Below are positions 20,431 through 31,619 of a stretch of 64,000 bases of DNA, piece after piece. A program made the position numbers and the translations under genes. The notes below the pieces were generated by a model. The model saw only the letters and a list, made by a program, of their open reading frames with translations, was not told the DNA's origin and searched no databases. Source of the DNA: Ryuthela nishihirai (taxonomy: Eukaryota > Arthropoda > Arachnida > Araneae > Heptathelidae). Position 1 is the stretch's first letter. Each line of letters opens with the position of its first letter. The stretch lies in assembly GCA_038380435.1 (NCBI GenBank), contig JAWZYU010000017.1:25481283-25545282 (forward strand). Reading direction: 5' to 3'.

Positions 20431-20771
20431 TAACAATAAAACCATTTTACTAAAGCACTCGGGAGGTGGTGGCTCAGTTGGTAGCACGCCAGGCTCGTGA
20501 TCTGCAGTAGCCAGGTTTGAGTCTCCGCAGAACTCCCTAATCTTCCCTATGTCAATAGACGACACCAATGGGCTTGGAAAAACAGTCATCCGTTAGATGG
20601 GGCATTAAGGCGTGCCTCCGTGTACAGGAGAGAGCCATACCTGGTGTATGTTAAAGAACACGCTGGATGGCCTTAACGGGATACCACCATGTCTCGTAAG
20701 AGCTGTCCAGTGGATTCCCAACCTGTCCTGAGCCCTCGGGGTCCTTGTGACCTGACCGTTTAGCTCATTAT

Positions 20772-22662
20772 AATCTTTATTTTTATTTTATTCCGCCACT
20801 CAATACAATATACATTTACATCGCATAATTATCTAATAACAATTAATATTACATGAGAAAAATTGAGAAGTAAAATAGCTGAGAAATATCAATTGTATCG
20901 GAAAAGGTAAATAACAATCATATTAAATATTGGTGTTTAATAGGAAAGGCGAAACAAAAAAGGAGAGCATAGTAAGCTGACGCTTATTTTTAGTTAATGC
21001 TCCCTATTTCCTTTAAAGTTCAATTATGACAACAGTAAAGTATACAATAATTCAAATAGTACAATAATTCAATAGTATAAAAGGTCAAATGGTTATGAGA
21101 CATATTACACTGATATAATAGAAGAAGGTTTCATTGCTTTGTAAGAAGAAACGTTCTACATTTGATTTTAAATAACTTTAAAGATTTTGCATTTTTAAGA
21201 TCATCTGGAAATTCAGACCAAATTTTTACTGCATTGTATTTGATAGATCTCTGCCCAATTGACAATCGACACATAGGTATACTCAGATCCTCTCTATGAC
21301 GTGTTTCATAATTATGAAAATTCAGACTCTGAAAATAGTCTTTAAATCTATCCAATTTAATCAATCTCATTGTAATCGAGTACACAAAATTTCCTGATAT
21401 CAGTTTGTAATTATTATAGACATTAAGAATTTTAACCTCAGAAAATAAATGTGCCACGGGATCATAATATCTTTTACCAACAATATATCTAACAATTCTT
21501 TTCTGAAGACGATATATAGCATTCAGATTATAGTCAAAAGTATTACCCCAGACTAAGATTCCATATGTTATATAAGAATAAATGAAAGAGTAGTATAAAT
21601 TTGTCAAAATTTGTTTGTTAACCAAATGACGTATTTTACCAATCATACCAATATTCCTTGACAGAGTGATTCTCAGCTGCTTTACGTGAAATGACCAGTT
21701 CAGATTTTCATCGATCCATATTCCTAAGAATTTATATTCAGTGCATCTCTTTAGCTTAATTTCATTAATCTTCACATCGAAACATTTCTCATCGATATTT
21801 TTGTTTCTATTTTTATAAATCATGTATTTGGATTTCTTGACATTTATTGTCTGCACCAATTGAATTGTTATGTCTGCACCATTCAGATATAATTTTAGAA
21901 TATTAACACTGCTTATCAGGCTTGCAGAATCTTGGTTGAAATCGATAATACTTGTATCATCAGCATATAATAACATCTTTGAATTAATATGTAACTTTGC
22001 TAAGTCGTTAATGTAAAGTAGGAAAAGGATCGGACCAAGAACCGAACCTTGAGGCACACCTCTGTAAATAAAATGTTCATCTGATATACTACCATTTACT
22101 TCTACAAGAGCTTTCCTCTGAAATAAGTAGCTTCTTAACCAGTTATTTATTTTACCTCTCAGGCCATAAAATTCAATTTCCTTTAACAAAATTTCGTGGT
22201 TAATACTGTCAAATGCTTTCGTAAAAATCAAATCTACTGTTATAATAGGTGTTCTTTGTTTGTCTGATTTGGGCAGTAACGAAATTACGAAATTCTTTAT
22301 ATGCAGAACTGTCATCCTCTAAATGGGTATCTTTTGCTTTTTTGAATGAATTATCTCTTTTAGTTATTAATTTTTTTCAGATCTTTCGTCATCCAAGGAG
22401 CATATTTATTTGGCCTTTGGAACTTCTTAATACCCGTGGGCAAATATTTATTATAGTGATTTATAAAAATATTTATGAAATAATTATATGCTTCATTTAC
22501 ATCGCTGATTAAGTAAAGGAATTGCCAATCAATACGATTTAATTTATATTGCAATTGCATAATATTATTATCATTGATTTCTCTATATCTATAACTGCTA
22601 GGTAGCATTTGAAAATTTGTCCTTTGGACCAGAAAAAATGTGGGGAAATGATTTGCATTCTG
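20772..22662 (-). mobile_element. CR1/L2-type LINE inserted into a SINE, 5' truncated, internally deleted
   Basis: The 3' end on the minus strand reads GGAATAAAATAAAAATAAAG at the junction with the SINE. It contains an endonuclease-RT linker piece (22340-22608) and the RT (21131-22315). CATT occurs at both edges, compatible with a short target duplication. Confidence 0.82.
21131..22315 (-). pseudogene. LINE reverse transcriptase, 3' part (394 codons open)
   Basis: RT motifs are in order: KAFDSINHEILLKEIEFYG (motif A region), GVPQGSVLGPILFLLYINDL (motif B), LLYADDTSII (catalytic motif C), then the thumb and a long C-terminal region ending AKSLKLFKIKCRTFLL. The layout is that of CR1/L2-group ORF2. 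The frame begins inside the linker in the wrong frame: the linker (WQFLYLISDVNEAYNYF…, 22360-22608, continuing as KRDNSFKKAKDTHLEDD and ending near YYNSRFDF) runs into motif A near 22220, so RT domains 0-2 are deleted with a frame change. The catalytic residues are intact but the protein cannot be made whole. Confidence 0.85.
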
Positions 22663-22700
22663 TGCAAGAAAAGTGCCGCTCAGAGGTAAAACGACCTATC

Positions 22701-23560
22701 AAAGGGCGAACGAACAGACACTGGAGGAATGAAGATTAAGTTATTTTAGGTCCTTCAGATACGTGAGTGGCTTCATCATTCAACTCATTTCATCGTTCAT
22801 TCCAATCCTCGATTCATCCAAATCACCAAGGCAACGCCCAGAAGATGGGGATGGCATTCATTTCCTTGCCGTTCCCTTCAGCGGCCCCGTCACCATCAAT
22901 TGCCTTGAAGCTGTATAACCAAGTGATGTACCACGTGACCCGCGCAACCTCACATCATCCCAGAGCCTCGACCCGGTCACCCCAACAACCGACACCGCAC
23001 GTCACATGACCTCCACGTTCGGAGGAGTCGTCTGTTCTGGCGTGGACGTCGTGTGAGGTCGAGGTCAATGTTGTTGTTTATTCCACGCGGAAAAGAGACG
23101 GGGAGGGGGGAAGGAGAAGCGAGAGTTTTGGTCGGGAGATCAAGAGGTCATTATCAGAGTGTATGGATGAGGGCCACGCCCAGAGATTTCGGCAATAATT
23201 CCGAGAGAGAAAGAAGCTGACAATGTTTCAGGTTTTGCAACTGGAGAACATCTTAAAGGAGCATCTCTACGCTCGAGTGGGTTCCAGATGAGAGGATGAT
23301 AAGAAGAGCAGATCTCCCTTTCTCCATGTGGGCGTGCACATGCCATGTGGCGATTTGAGCGCTCTCGATGGCGATTACAGTTCAGCAAAACATATGGGGA
23401 ATCGACTGCCATCAGCTCCATTCCTGAATTCAAAAAAATAAAACACAGAAGAAAAGAAATTCCAAATTTAAATAAGGAAGACTAAAAATAGTCTCATTTG
23501 TCCGTTTGGTAGATATCATTTGTTGAGATTCTTAACGCAGTTTGTCGCAAGGGGACACGA
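22701..23560. other. Repeat-free intergenic stretch, GC-richer, with E-boxes
   Basis: CACGTGAC near 22932 and GTCACATGACC near 23001 are E-box-like. No exon with splice sites was recognised. A candidate regulatory stretch on composition alone. Confidence 0.3.
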
Positions 23561-23566
23561 AATAAG

Positions 23567-23925
23567 GTTGTCTCACTTCTGAGCGATATTTTTATGCGCA
23601 CAACGGGCTAAATGGCCAGGTCACAAGGACCCCAATGGCTCAAAGAAGATTAGGGAGGGAAGGGGTTTCACTGGACAACTGTTAGTCTCTCATCAAGACC
23701 ATCCAGTGTGTTCTTTAACGTGAACAAGAGTATTATGGAAACATGGTTTAACGTCGCATCCGACGGACGGTGGTCTTTCCAAGCTCATCGGTGACTCATT
23801 TCTTACCAAGGGGTGGTGGGGTGGGGGGGTGGGGGAGGGGGATTTATCGGAGATAAATCTCAACGCTGGCCCAGTTGGGATTCGAACCTGGGAATTACAG
23901 ATTATTGACTGAGCCAACCTCACCC
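23567..23925 (-). mobile_element. SINE-A copy, diverged
   Basis: From CTCACTTCTGAGCGATATTT to ATTGACTGAGCCAACC; a long G-rich expansion lies at 23811-23842. Confidence 0.85.
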
Positions 23926-24207
23926 ATCTGTGTGTCCATTCATCCTTATAAGGACTTAAACTTATATGCTTGAGTCAAGATTTGGTGATAATAAAAATTC
24001 CCGTGAAGTATCCCGCAACCAGGATGAAAATAGACCAAGATGTGAAAAAGTTTCGGGCATCCTGATTTTCACCCATGGTATAGCTAAAAGAGTCACTTTC
24101 AAAAGCAAGGTCTGCACTAGGGTAAGGAGAATCTCGGGTTTCGCCATCATCCCTGAGGTTTGATAAACAGTTGTTTGGGTTGACTTCTGAACAGTTGATG
24201 GTTGACA

Positions 24208-24870
24208 TTCTGAACGGCACTTTTTTGCACACCATGGGCTAAATGCCAGGTCACAAGGACCCCAAAAGCTCAGAGAGAGTTGGAGGGAGGAGACCCACTG
24301 GAACAGCTGTTGGGAGACAAATGGTAGCCTTCCGTCCAAGTCATCCAGTGTGTTCTTTAACGTGCACACTCTCCCGCACATGATCCCATCTGATGGACGG
24401 CGGCTTTTCCAAGCTCATCGGTGTCCTCAGGGCCGGCGGGAACTTTTGCGGGGCGGGGTTCCAAAATTGTGCGGGGCCAAAAAAACTCATTTATATGTAC
24501 TTCTAAATTTTTATAATAAATTAGTTATCATAAGTACAAAGTGCGGTACATATCTACATACAACTTATAGGAACACCGAGTATATTACAAATATTACATA
24601 ATTTTTCTCGCCTTTTTCGCCGCAAAATCTTTACATCATCAAAATGGACCAATTTCGCTATTTCAGTCAGTTTTGACCGAAATTTCGTTTTTTAAGATGA
24701 GCTTTTCGTGGACCGCGGGGCCGGGTTCCGGGAACGCGCTGAACCCGCCTCGCGCCGGCCCTGGGTGTCCTCTACTGTTTCCTTACTGACCAAGAGAAAG
24801 GCGTGGAGTTTTGCGGAGATAAATCTCAATGCTGGTCTACGTGGGACTCGAACTTGGGAATGATAAGAAG
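24208..24870 (-). mobile_element. SINE-A copy interrupted by a hAT MITE
   Basis: 24208-24427 and 24764-24865 join at the duplicated GGTGTCCT. Confidence 0.88.
24428..24763. mobile_element. hAT-type MITE, 336 bp, 8-bp target duplication GGTGTCCT
   Basis: Inverted ends CAGGGCCGGC and GCCGGCCCTG, exact 8-bp flanks at 24420-24427 and 24764-24771. No coding capacity. Confidence 0.92.
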
Positions 24871-25089
24871 TTTAAAAAGTTTTAGGTGTCCTTGCAGCCT
24901 TCTGAATCTAGACTTTGCACGTAGTTTAGGACAATTCAACTCTTTAACAGAACTACAAAAATAATTTAGGAAAGGAAGAGTCAACGGAACGGATTATAAC
25001 ACCATCTTTTTTTTTTTCAGAAAAATGCCCCCCCCCCCTCCGCTTTCTTCTTCAAATCCCTATTTATCATGCTTATTCCTCACATTCAA
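24871..25089. other. Intergenic
   Basis: Includes a T run and a C run near 25008-25040; nothing else seen. Confidence 0.4.
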
Positions 25090-25330
25090 TGATGACCTTG
25101 AAATGGACATCATCGGATGAAACATTAAGCCGTGGTCCTGTGTACATGAGAGCCACGCCTCCCTTCATGCCATGCCTTATTTTTAAAGAACACACTGGAT
25201 GGTCTTAACGAAAGGTTTCTACCTGTCTCTTAACAGCTGCACACTTACCCATCCAATTCAAAGCCTTGGAGTTCTTGTGACCTGGCCATTAAGCCCACTG
25301 TGTGAAAACGAATGTACTTAGAGGTAAATA
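25090..25330 (+). mobile_element. SINE-A copy, 5' truncated and old
   Basis: GATGAAACATTAAGCCGTGG through GAGGTAAATACAA. Confidence 0.75.
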
Positions 25331-25349
25331 CAATATAACAAAAAATCTT

Positions 25350-25729
25350 GGGGCGGGGTGGCTCTGTCGGTAGCGCGCTAGGCTCGTAATCTGTAGTTCC
25401 CAAGTTCGAGTCCCAGCTGTGTCAGCGTTGAGATTTATCTCCGCAAAATTCCCCGCCCTGCCCACAGTCAGTAGGGACACCGATGGGCTTGGAAAGGCCA
25501 CCATCCGTCGGATGGGACGTTAAACCGCGACCCCGTGGCGGGAGAGCCATACCCTGTGCACGTTAAAGAACACGCTGGATGGCCTTGACGGGAGACTACC
25601 ATCTGTCTCCCAACAGTTGTCCAAATGCGTCTCCTCCCCCAACCTTCTCCGAGCCTTCAGGGTCATTGTGACATGGCCATTTAGCCCATGGTGTGCAAAA
25701 AAGTGCCGCTCAGAGGTAAAACAACCCAC
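25350..25729 (+). mobile_element. SINE-A, near full length
   Basis: Head GGGGCGGGGTGGCTCTGTCGG, tail AAAACAACCCAC; short flanks AATCTT (25344 and 25730). Confidence 0.92.
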
Positions 25730-25747
25730 AATCTTAAACAAGACTTG

Positions 25748-25787
25748 TAAATAAATAAAAAAATACTCCCTTCAGCAGCTGCTACCA
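25748..25787 (-). mobile_element. SINE-B tail fragment
   Basis: AAATAAATAAAAAAATACTC followed by CAGCAGCTGCT. Confidence 0.6.
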
Positions 25788-26589
25788 AACCCAAACGGAG
25801 GAAAGCGCAGATTTAGTAGACTTTACCTGAATCCATAGGGATATCGTCCTTGAACATTTTTCTTACAAAATATTCAAAGATAGAAGAATACAAAGAGTTC
25901 AATACACGTTTCATACTCTCCGTTACATGATGGCCTTATTAATAAACCATTCTTTCAAAAAACACGGACACTATATCTTATATGCTGTTATTTTTATCAC
26001 TTCAAAGCCGGTTGTTAGACATACCAAATAGAGGTAGAGCATGACTCTCCCCCAGATTGGAATCAGCCCCCTACTTTAAATCCGATCCTGGTTTCTACAA
26101 CAATTTCACTCCAATATGAACCTTCGATCCATTTTCTGTTTTCCTGCACGTGACAGTTTTATTCTCAGTAAAGGATGGGGGGGGGGGGATTGGGACTCTA
26201 AAATATAACGATCCATGGTCGTCCCTGTGGTTTTCTTCATTTCAATGGAGCATCGCTCTCCGTATCAATTGGTTAATTAGCGAGCAGATAAAGCTCCTGA
26301 AACAGAAACAACAATAACAAAAGAAAAAAAGATACTTTTGTGCGTCATTTCAGCGGAAGTCTCAAGAGGAGGAACTCGAATAATTTTTCTGGAAAATGTT
26401 GCTTTTGAATTTCTAAAGCGAAAATCATCGAAGAAGAGCAAACTTCCTCTCCTATCGAGAATCTCGTTTCCATAAATAAATGCTCCAAGGAACTAATTTC
26501 TCCTTTTTTCCTCCGATCCCCCCAATCCCATCCATTCCCATCACCTCCCGCGCTTCCTTCGCACGAACAATAAAACCAGAGGATTCTCA
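25788..26589. other. Repeat-poor intergenic stretch
   Basis: No gene recognised. GTTAGACATACCAAATAGAG (26012) recurs, with one change, at 28326 inside a rearranged SINE. Confidence 0.4.
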
Positions 26590-26970
26590 TCTCTCGAACC
26601 TGGCAACACCGTCACTCCGGACGCTCGACTCATCCGAAATGGGCGTCACGTGACCGTCAGTAGGAAGCCCTCGGAGCGCTGCGCTGCCATCCGAGCATCT
26701 CGCTCCGCCGGAGGATGCGGAAGATGTTCCGCCGCGCGTTTCAACTGGCGAACGTCATTTCCTGACGTCTGGGGAGCAGCGCCGCCGGAAATTGGAGGTG
26801 TTCCGCCTCTGGCAGCAGAGGGCGCTGCCATCTGTCACAACAAGTATTTCATAATGCGATTCGAAAGGGTGGTGCAACGAGAGAGGGGGGTGAGCGAGCG
26901 CATGGTCGCTGCATCCCTTCGCGAGATAACAGATTTATGGAGGAGTCGGCGAGAAAATCTCTTTTTGTAG
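26590..26970. promoter_or_regulatory. CpG-rich block, candidate promoter or boundary
   Basis: 26600-26835 is the most CpG-dense repeat-free stretch in the window (GCCGCGCGTTTC, CGCCGCCGG). It holds GTCACGTGACCG near 26645 and a CTCF-like site. A 106-codon plus frame (26650-26970) is probably a by-product of the composition. No downstream exon was identified. Confidence 0.4.
26811..26829. promoter_or_regulatory. CTCF-like motif in GGCAGCAGAGGGCGCTGCC
   Basis: Fits the core CCASYAGRGGGCRS except at the first base. It is also nearly palindromic. Similarity to the known consensus only. Confidence 0.4.
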
Positions 26971-27195
26971 ATACTGAACCGTTCTTCGCGTATCCGCAAT
27001 GATTTAGTGATAAATATTTTTTCTTTCAGTGTTTTGTTTCTCGTGTGTAGGAAGTTTCTGAAAGTACGGTCACATTATGTCTTTTTTCTTTGTCTTGATA
27101 AACAGAATTTTGACAGAAAGACTACACTAAGCCTTTGATATGACGAATGAATTGCGAAAGAAGATTGCTTGTTGCTTCTCTATTTATAGGATGTA

Positions 27196-27649
27196 CGGTC
27201 GCTCAAAAAAAGTATCCGAACACTATGGTTGATTACAGAATTCAGAAAAAATATCTGCCAACCTTCGTGTCACGCGACACGAAGGTTGCCAGATCACTAA
27301 TTTATAAAAAAATCGTTGCCAGATATTTTTTCTGAATTCTGTAATCAACCATAGTGTTCGGATACTTTTTTGAGCGACTGTAGGTGGTCATATTATTTTG
27401 ATACTAGATCGTGTGGGCTCACTCACGAAAATATTGAGCGTGTGCAGTAACTGCACACGCTCCAGTTTACTGTGAACGGTAACTGGAGCGTGTACAATTG
27501 CTGTACACGCTCCAGATATTTTTCCTGAATTCTGTAATCACGTGACACGAAGGTTGCCAGAATCACTAATTTCTAAAAAAAATCGTTGCCAGATATTTTT
27601 TCTGAATTCTGTAATCAACCTAGTGTTCGGATACTTTATTGAGCGACTG
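27196..27649. mobile_element. Composite PAL1 + PAL2 element
   Basis: PAL1 at 27196-27380, then GGTGGTCATATTATTTTGAT, GAGCGTGTGCAGTAACTGCA hairpins and a second half terminal repeat. TA lies at each outer edge (27194-27195, 27650-27651), so the whole composite behaves as one insertion. Confidence 0.88.
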
Positions 27650-27992
27650 TACCCTAGGAGAATGCAATTCACGAAGTGCATCCCTTACTTCATTTTTTTT
27701 TTAAGTTTCGAAAATAAATTTACGAGTGAATCATTTGGTTTAAGAGAAAAGATATAGGAGGAAAGGAAGAAGAGGATTTTTAGAAAAATTACTTTCGTTT
27801 CTGCTGCTTTGGAAGGTTGGCCGTTTTGTGTATGTTTCTGTTGTTCACAGAGCTTTGGCAAAAATATTTCAGTAGTTCTGTTGACGTTGAGCATAAATGA
27901 AAAGAGAATATTGCTTGTTGAGTTGTATTTGTGTGGCCTTAAACGAAATAAGAGAATGCATTTAGATGAAACAATGCGAATTTTTCTTCAAT

Positions 27993-28003
27993 AGGTGGCG
28001 CTA
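27993..28003 (+). promoter_or_regulatory. Insect-CTCF-like motif AGGTGGCGCTA
   Basis: Matches the core AGRTGGCGC described for fly CTCF. Single short match; weak. Confidence 0.2.
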
Positions 28004-28051
28004 CCATCGAAGGAAGAGTTGCTTTCAAATGGTTTGGGGGGGGGGGAGTGT

Positions 28052-28496
28052 TTGGGTTGTTTAACCTTTGAGAGGCACTTTTTTGCACACCATGGGCTAA
28101 ATGGCCAGGTCACAAGTATCCCGAGGGCTCAGAGAAGGTTGGGGGAGGGGACCCACTGGAACAGTTGTTGGGAGACAGATAGTAGCTTCCCATCATGGCC
28201 ATACCTTATGCTCTTTAAGTGCACATGGTATGGCTCTCCTGCATACGGGGTTGCGGCTTAACGTCTCATCCGACGACGTCCTTCCAAGGACGTCGTCGTT
28301 TAAGGCTGCTTAAGGGAGTATTTGGTTAGACATACCAAATAAAGGTCGACGTCCTTTCCAAGCCCATCGATGTCCCCTACTGAGCGTGGGCAGGGAGTTC
28401 TGCGGAGATAAATCTCAACGCTGACCCAGCTGGGACTCGAACCTGGGAACTACAGATTACGAGCCTGGCGCGCTATCGACTGAGCCACCCCTGCCC
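28052..28496 (-). mobile_element. SINE-A with an inserted perfect hairpin
   Basis: Full SINE interrupted at about 28271-28345 by a 13-bp-stem, 2-nt-loop palindrome (28271-28298) and a short stretch also found near 26012. Confidence 0.85.
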
Positions 28497-28743
28497 GAGT
28501 AAGGGGTGCAATAAATCTACGATTTTGAAATGATTTTCGCAGTTTCCAGTTAGCTGAGGATTGAATGGAGGATCTCAGGCAAGGAAACTGATTAGATCGC
28601 TTGCCAGATTTTTAGAAGGTTGCGGATTTGGGTCCTACTCCAGACGAAATTGAAATGCTTTTCTTTTATCTAACTCTTCAACTGTCACTCTGGCTGATTG
28701 CAATCGCAGCAAAAAAATTCGGATTTCACTTTAAATCGAGAAT

Positions 28744-29083
28744 GAAGTTTGGCTCAATCGGTAGCGCGCCAGTCTCATAATCTGCAGTTCCCAGGTTCGA
28801 GTCCCCCTTGTGCCAGCATTGAGATTGATCTCCGATAAACCCCCATACTGTCCTCAGTGAAAAGGGGGACATCGATAGGCTTGAAAAGACCGCCGTCCGT
28901 CGGGTGGTGGGTTAACCCTTGGCCCCGTGTGCAGAATAGACATACTCTGTGCACGTTAAAGAACACGCTGGAACACACCTTGATGGGAAACTTCCATCCG
29001 TCTCCTAACAGCTGGCCAGTGGATCCCCTTCCTCTAACCTTCTCTAAGCCCTTGGGTCTTCGTGACTTGGCCATTTAGACAAC
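28744..29083 (+). mobile_element. SINE-A copy, diverged
   Basis: Head TGGCTCAATCGGTAGCGCGC; ends at CTTGGCCATTTAGACAACTG, with the last about 40 bp missing. Confidence 0.85.
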
Positions 29084-29246
29084 TGCAGCCAGTAACCTTA
29101 AGGGAGTTGAATGTTAACCTCCTAGCAAGTTTTTCAATTCTGTTAAATTTTTGGAACTTTAACTTCTGCTGCTTTGAAATTTACAAGGATTCTTTTTCAT
29201 TTGGAATATCAATGCAAAAATTTACTACTGCTCACCTATTGCGGTG

Positions 29247-29711
29247 TGGGGTGGGGGTGACTCAGTCGGTAGCCCGCCAGGCTCGTAATCTGCAGTTCCC
29301 AAGTTCGAATCCCGGCCGGGTCAGCGTTGAGATTTATCTCCGCAAAATTCCCCCTGCCCGCGGACAGTAGGAGACACCGAAGGGCTTGGAAAGGCCGCCG
29401 TCCGTCGGATGGGACGTTAAGCCGTGGCTCCGTGTGCGGGAGAGCCATACCCTGTGCACGTTAAAGAACACGCTGGATGGCCTTGACGGGAGGCTACCAT
29501 CTGTCTCCCAACAGCTGCTCCAGTGGGTCCCCTCCCCCAACCTTCTCTGAGCCTTCGGGGTCCATGTGACCTGGCCATTTAGCCCATGGTGTGCAAAAAA
29601 GTGCCGCTCAGAGGTAAAACAACCCAAACAACAACCCAACCCGGGGTCCATGTGACCTGACCATTTAGCCCATGGTGTGCAAAAAAGTGCCACTCAGAGG
29701 TAACCCAACCC
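29247..29711 (+). mobile_element. SINE-A full copy plus a partial 3' dimer
   Basis: The full copy ends near 29640 with AACAACCCAACCC, then GGGGTCCATGTGACCTGACC restarts the last about 70 bp a second time. Confidence 0.9.
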
Positions 29712-29816
29712 TTTACGAAAATTCTTTGATCATTGGTCAGGATTCCCCCCTCCTTACAACCACCCCCCATATAATTACTAAAGTCACACCTATTGCTTTG
29801 AGCTAGTGCCGCCTAG

Positions 29817-29863
29817 TGAATGCAAAAAAAAAAAGTGCCTCTTAGAGGTAAAACTACCCATCC
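29817..29863 (+). mobile_element. SINE-A tail fragment
   Basis: AAAAAGTGCCTCTTAGAGGT then AAAACTACCC. Confidence 0.6.
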
Positions 29864-30309
29864 CGTTAACTCTGTCTCAGTGTCCGTTCGGTGCCAGTGC
29901 CGCAGAAATGGTATCGCAGGCGGCCACAGGATGCTCATCCTTACTAAGATAAATGCGTAAAAGCATTGAGATAATGCAAACTTTGCTTCGTCTCGTAGAT
30001 GTTGTACTATTTTTACCAATGTTTAATCTGCCGGGCCTTGTCTCTCTCCTAAAAGGTATCTCAATGGGCCTGCGTCACAGTTCTATTCCTTACGAAGCCA
30101 ACATACATCCCCCTTTTGCGACATCCGGTTTTCGACCAGTTTCTTCCACTTGGCAGTAAAAGCTTTTCCTTTTCGTTTCAAGTGTTTCACTCTTTATTCG
30201 CAGAGTTGAGGTTGATCAGATCTTTAGGAAGTGGAACTTGGGAGGAGGATACAACACGAATTGAGGACAGATGATTTTGATCCTAGAAACTGGTATCGGA
30301 ACGTGTCAA
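29864..30309. other. Intergenic
   Basis: No supported feature. Confidence 0.4.
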
Positions 30310-30500
30310 AAATTTGGCTCAGTCGGTAGCGTGTCGGGTTCGTAATCTGCAGTTCCCAGGTTCGAGTCCCAGATTTGAGATTATTTCCGTTAAATTCTAG
30401 GTCAGATAGGGGACACCGACGGGCTTGGAGGGTTCGTCGGATGGGATTTAAAGCCGTTGCTCTATGTGTAGGATGGCCTTGACAAGAGTGATTGCCATTG
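30310..30500 (+). mobile_element. SINE-A head and part of the body, internally deleted
   Basis: TTGGCTCAGTCGGTAGCGTG with an intact B box GGTTCGAGTCCC; most of the body is lost. Confidence 0.8.
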
Positions 30501-31204
30501 TAACTCACAAGTCATTAATAATGTTTATACATTTCTTCAAACATAGGCATTTCCTCTGAATGACAGTATTTTCCCCTTCTAAACATTTTAAAATACTGCC
30601 TTATAATTTTCAACATAATAAATTCGTCAATTTTTCACAGTCAAGCAGACTTCTGATGCTACCTCAATGCTACCTTAGCACAGGCCGCAGCGACTACTTC
30701 TATTCATCGTTGCCAACTTCTACTTAACGAAAAAATTATCGTCTTTCATAGTTTTTACTATTGTACGCGTGGCGATTTGGAATTTGTTTTCCACGATACG
30801 AGATGAAAAATATAATTTGTGATTTTTTAAATTATAAAATGACAAGGGGCGAAAAGATACTTTTTGCTCTCGTGCCTAAATAAGCACGGGGGTTAATTGA
30901 CCCCCCGTCGCCTCCTTGGAGATATGAGGATCACAACTGGAGTGTTAGAATACACGAATTTCTTTTCTGGAAGCTCTGTTTGGATCTGCGACTGATGGCT
31001 CGTGGATCTGCACTTCTCCGCTGACGCCCACTTTGGGAAGCACTGATCTAAAACATTTGCAAAAATAAATGAAACATGCATTCAAAAGCTACGGCTTATT
31101 ATGCCCTCCTTTTCCATCGGTGAACTTGTCGACGTTTTTTGTACCAATATATGCAGGTTTGGATGAAATAAACTTATTTAATTATTGATTCCTGTCATCC
31201 TCTA
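30501..31204. other. Intergenic, AT-rich
   Basis: Nothing recognised. Confidence 0.4.
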
Positions 31205-31594
31205 GGGGCGGGGATGGCTCAGTCGGTAGCGCGCCAGGCTCGTAATCTGTAGTTCCCAGGTTCGAGTCCCAGCTGGGTCAGCGTTGAGATTTATCTCCGC
31301 AAAATTCCCCGCCTTGCCCACGGTCAGTAGGGGACACCGATGGGCTTGGTAAAGCCCGCCGTCCGTCGGATGGGACGTTAAGCCGTGGTCCCGTGTGTGG
31401 GAAAGCCATACCCTGTGCACGTTAAAGAACACGCTGGATGGCCTTGACGGGAGGCTACCATCTGTCTCCCAACAGCTGTTCCAGTGGGTCCCCTCCCCCA
31501 ACCTTCTCTGAGCCTTCGGGATCCATGTGACCTGGCCATTTAGCCCATGGTGTGCAAAAAAGTGCCGCTCAGAGGTAAAACAACCCGACCCAAC
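31205..31594 (+). mobile_element. SINE-A, full length
   Basis: Intact A and B boxes, tail AACAACCCGACCCAAC. A 20-bp minus-strand tail piece (GGTTGGGTTGTTTTACTC) follows at 31600. Confidence 0.93.
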
Positions 31595-31619
31595 GAAGTT
31601 GGTTGGGTTGTTTTACTCT

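Larger units (their letters stand above)
20461..22700 (+). mobile_element. SINE-A copy interrupted by a LINE
   Basis: 20461-20771 runs from the head (GGTGGCTCAGTTGG) to TTTAGCTCATT. The missing end (TGTGCAAGAAAAGTGCCGCT) resumes at 22663. Confidence 0.85.

Noticed and set aside
26650..26970. 106-codon Arg/Ala-rich frame in the CpG-rich block as a gene
   Set aside because: Composition-driven; no domain and a competing open frame on the other strand.
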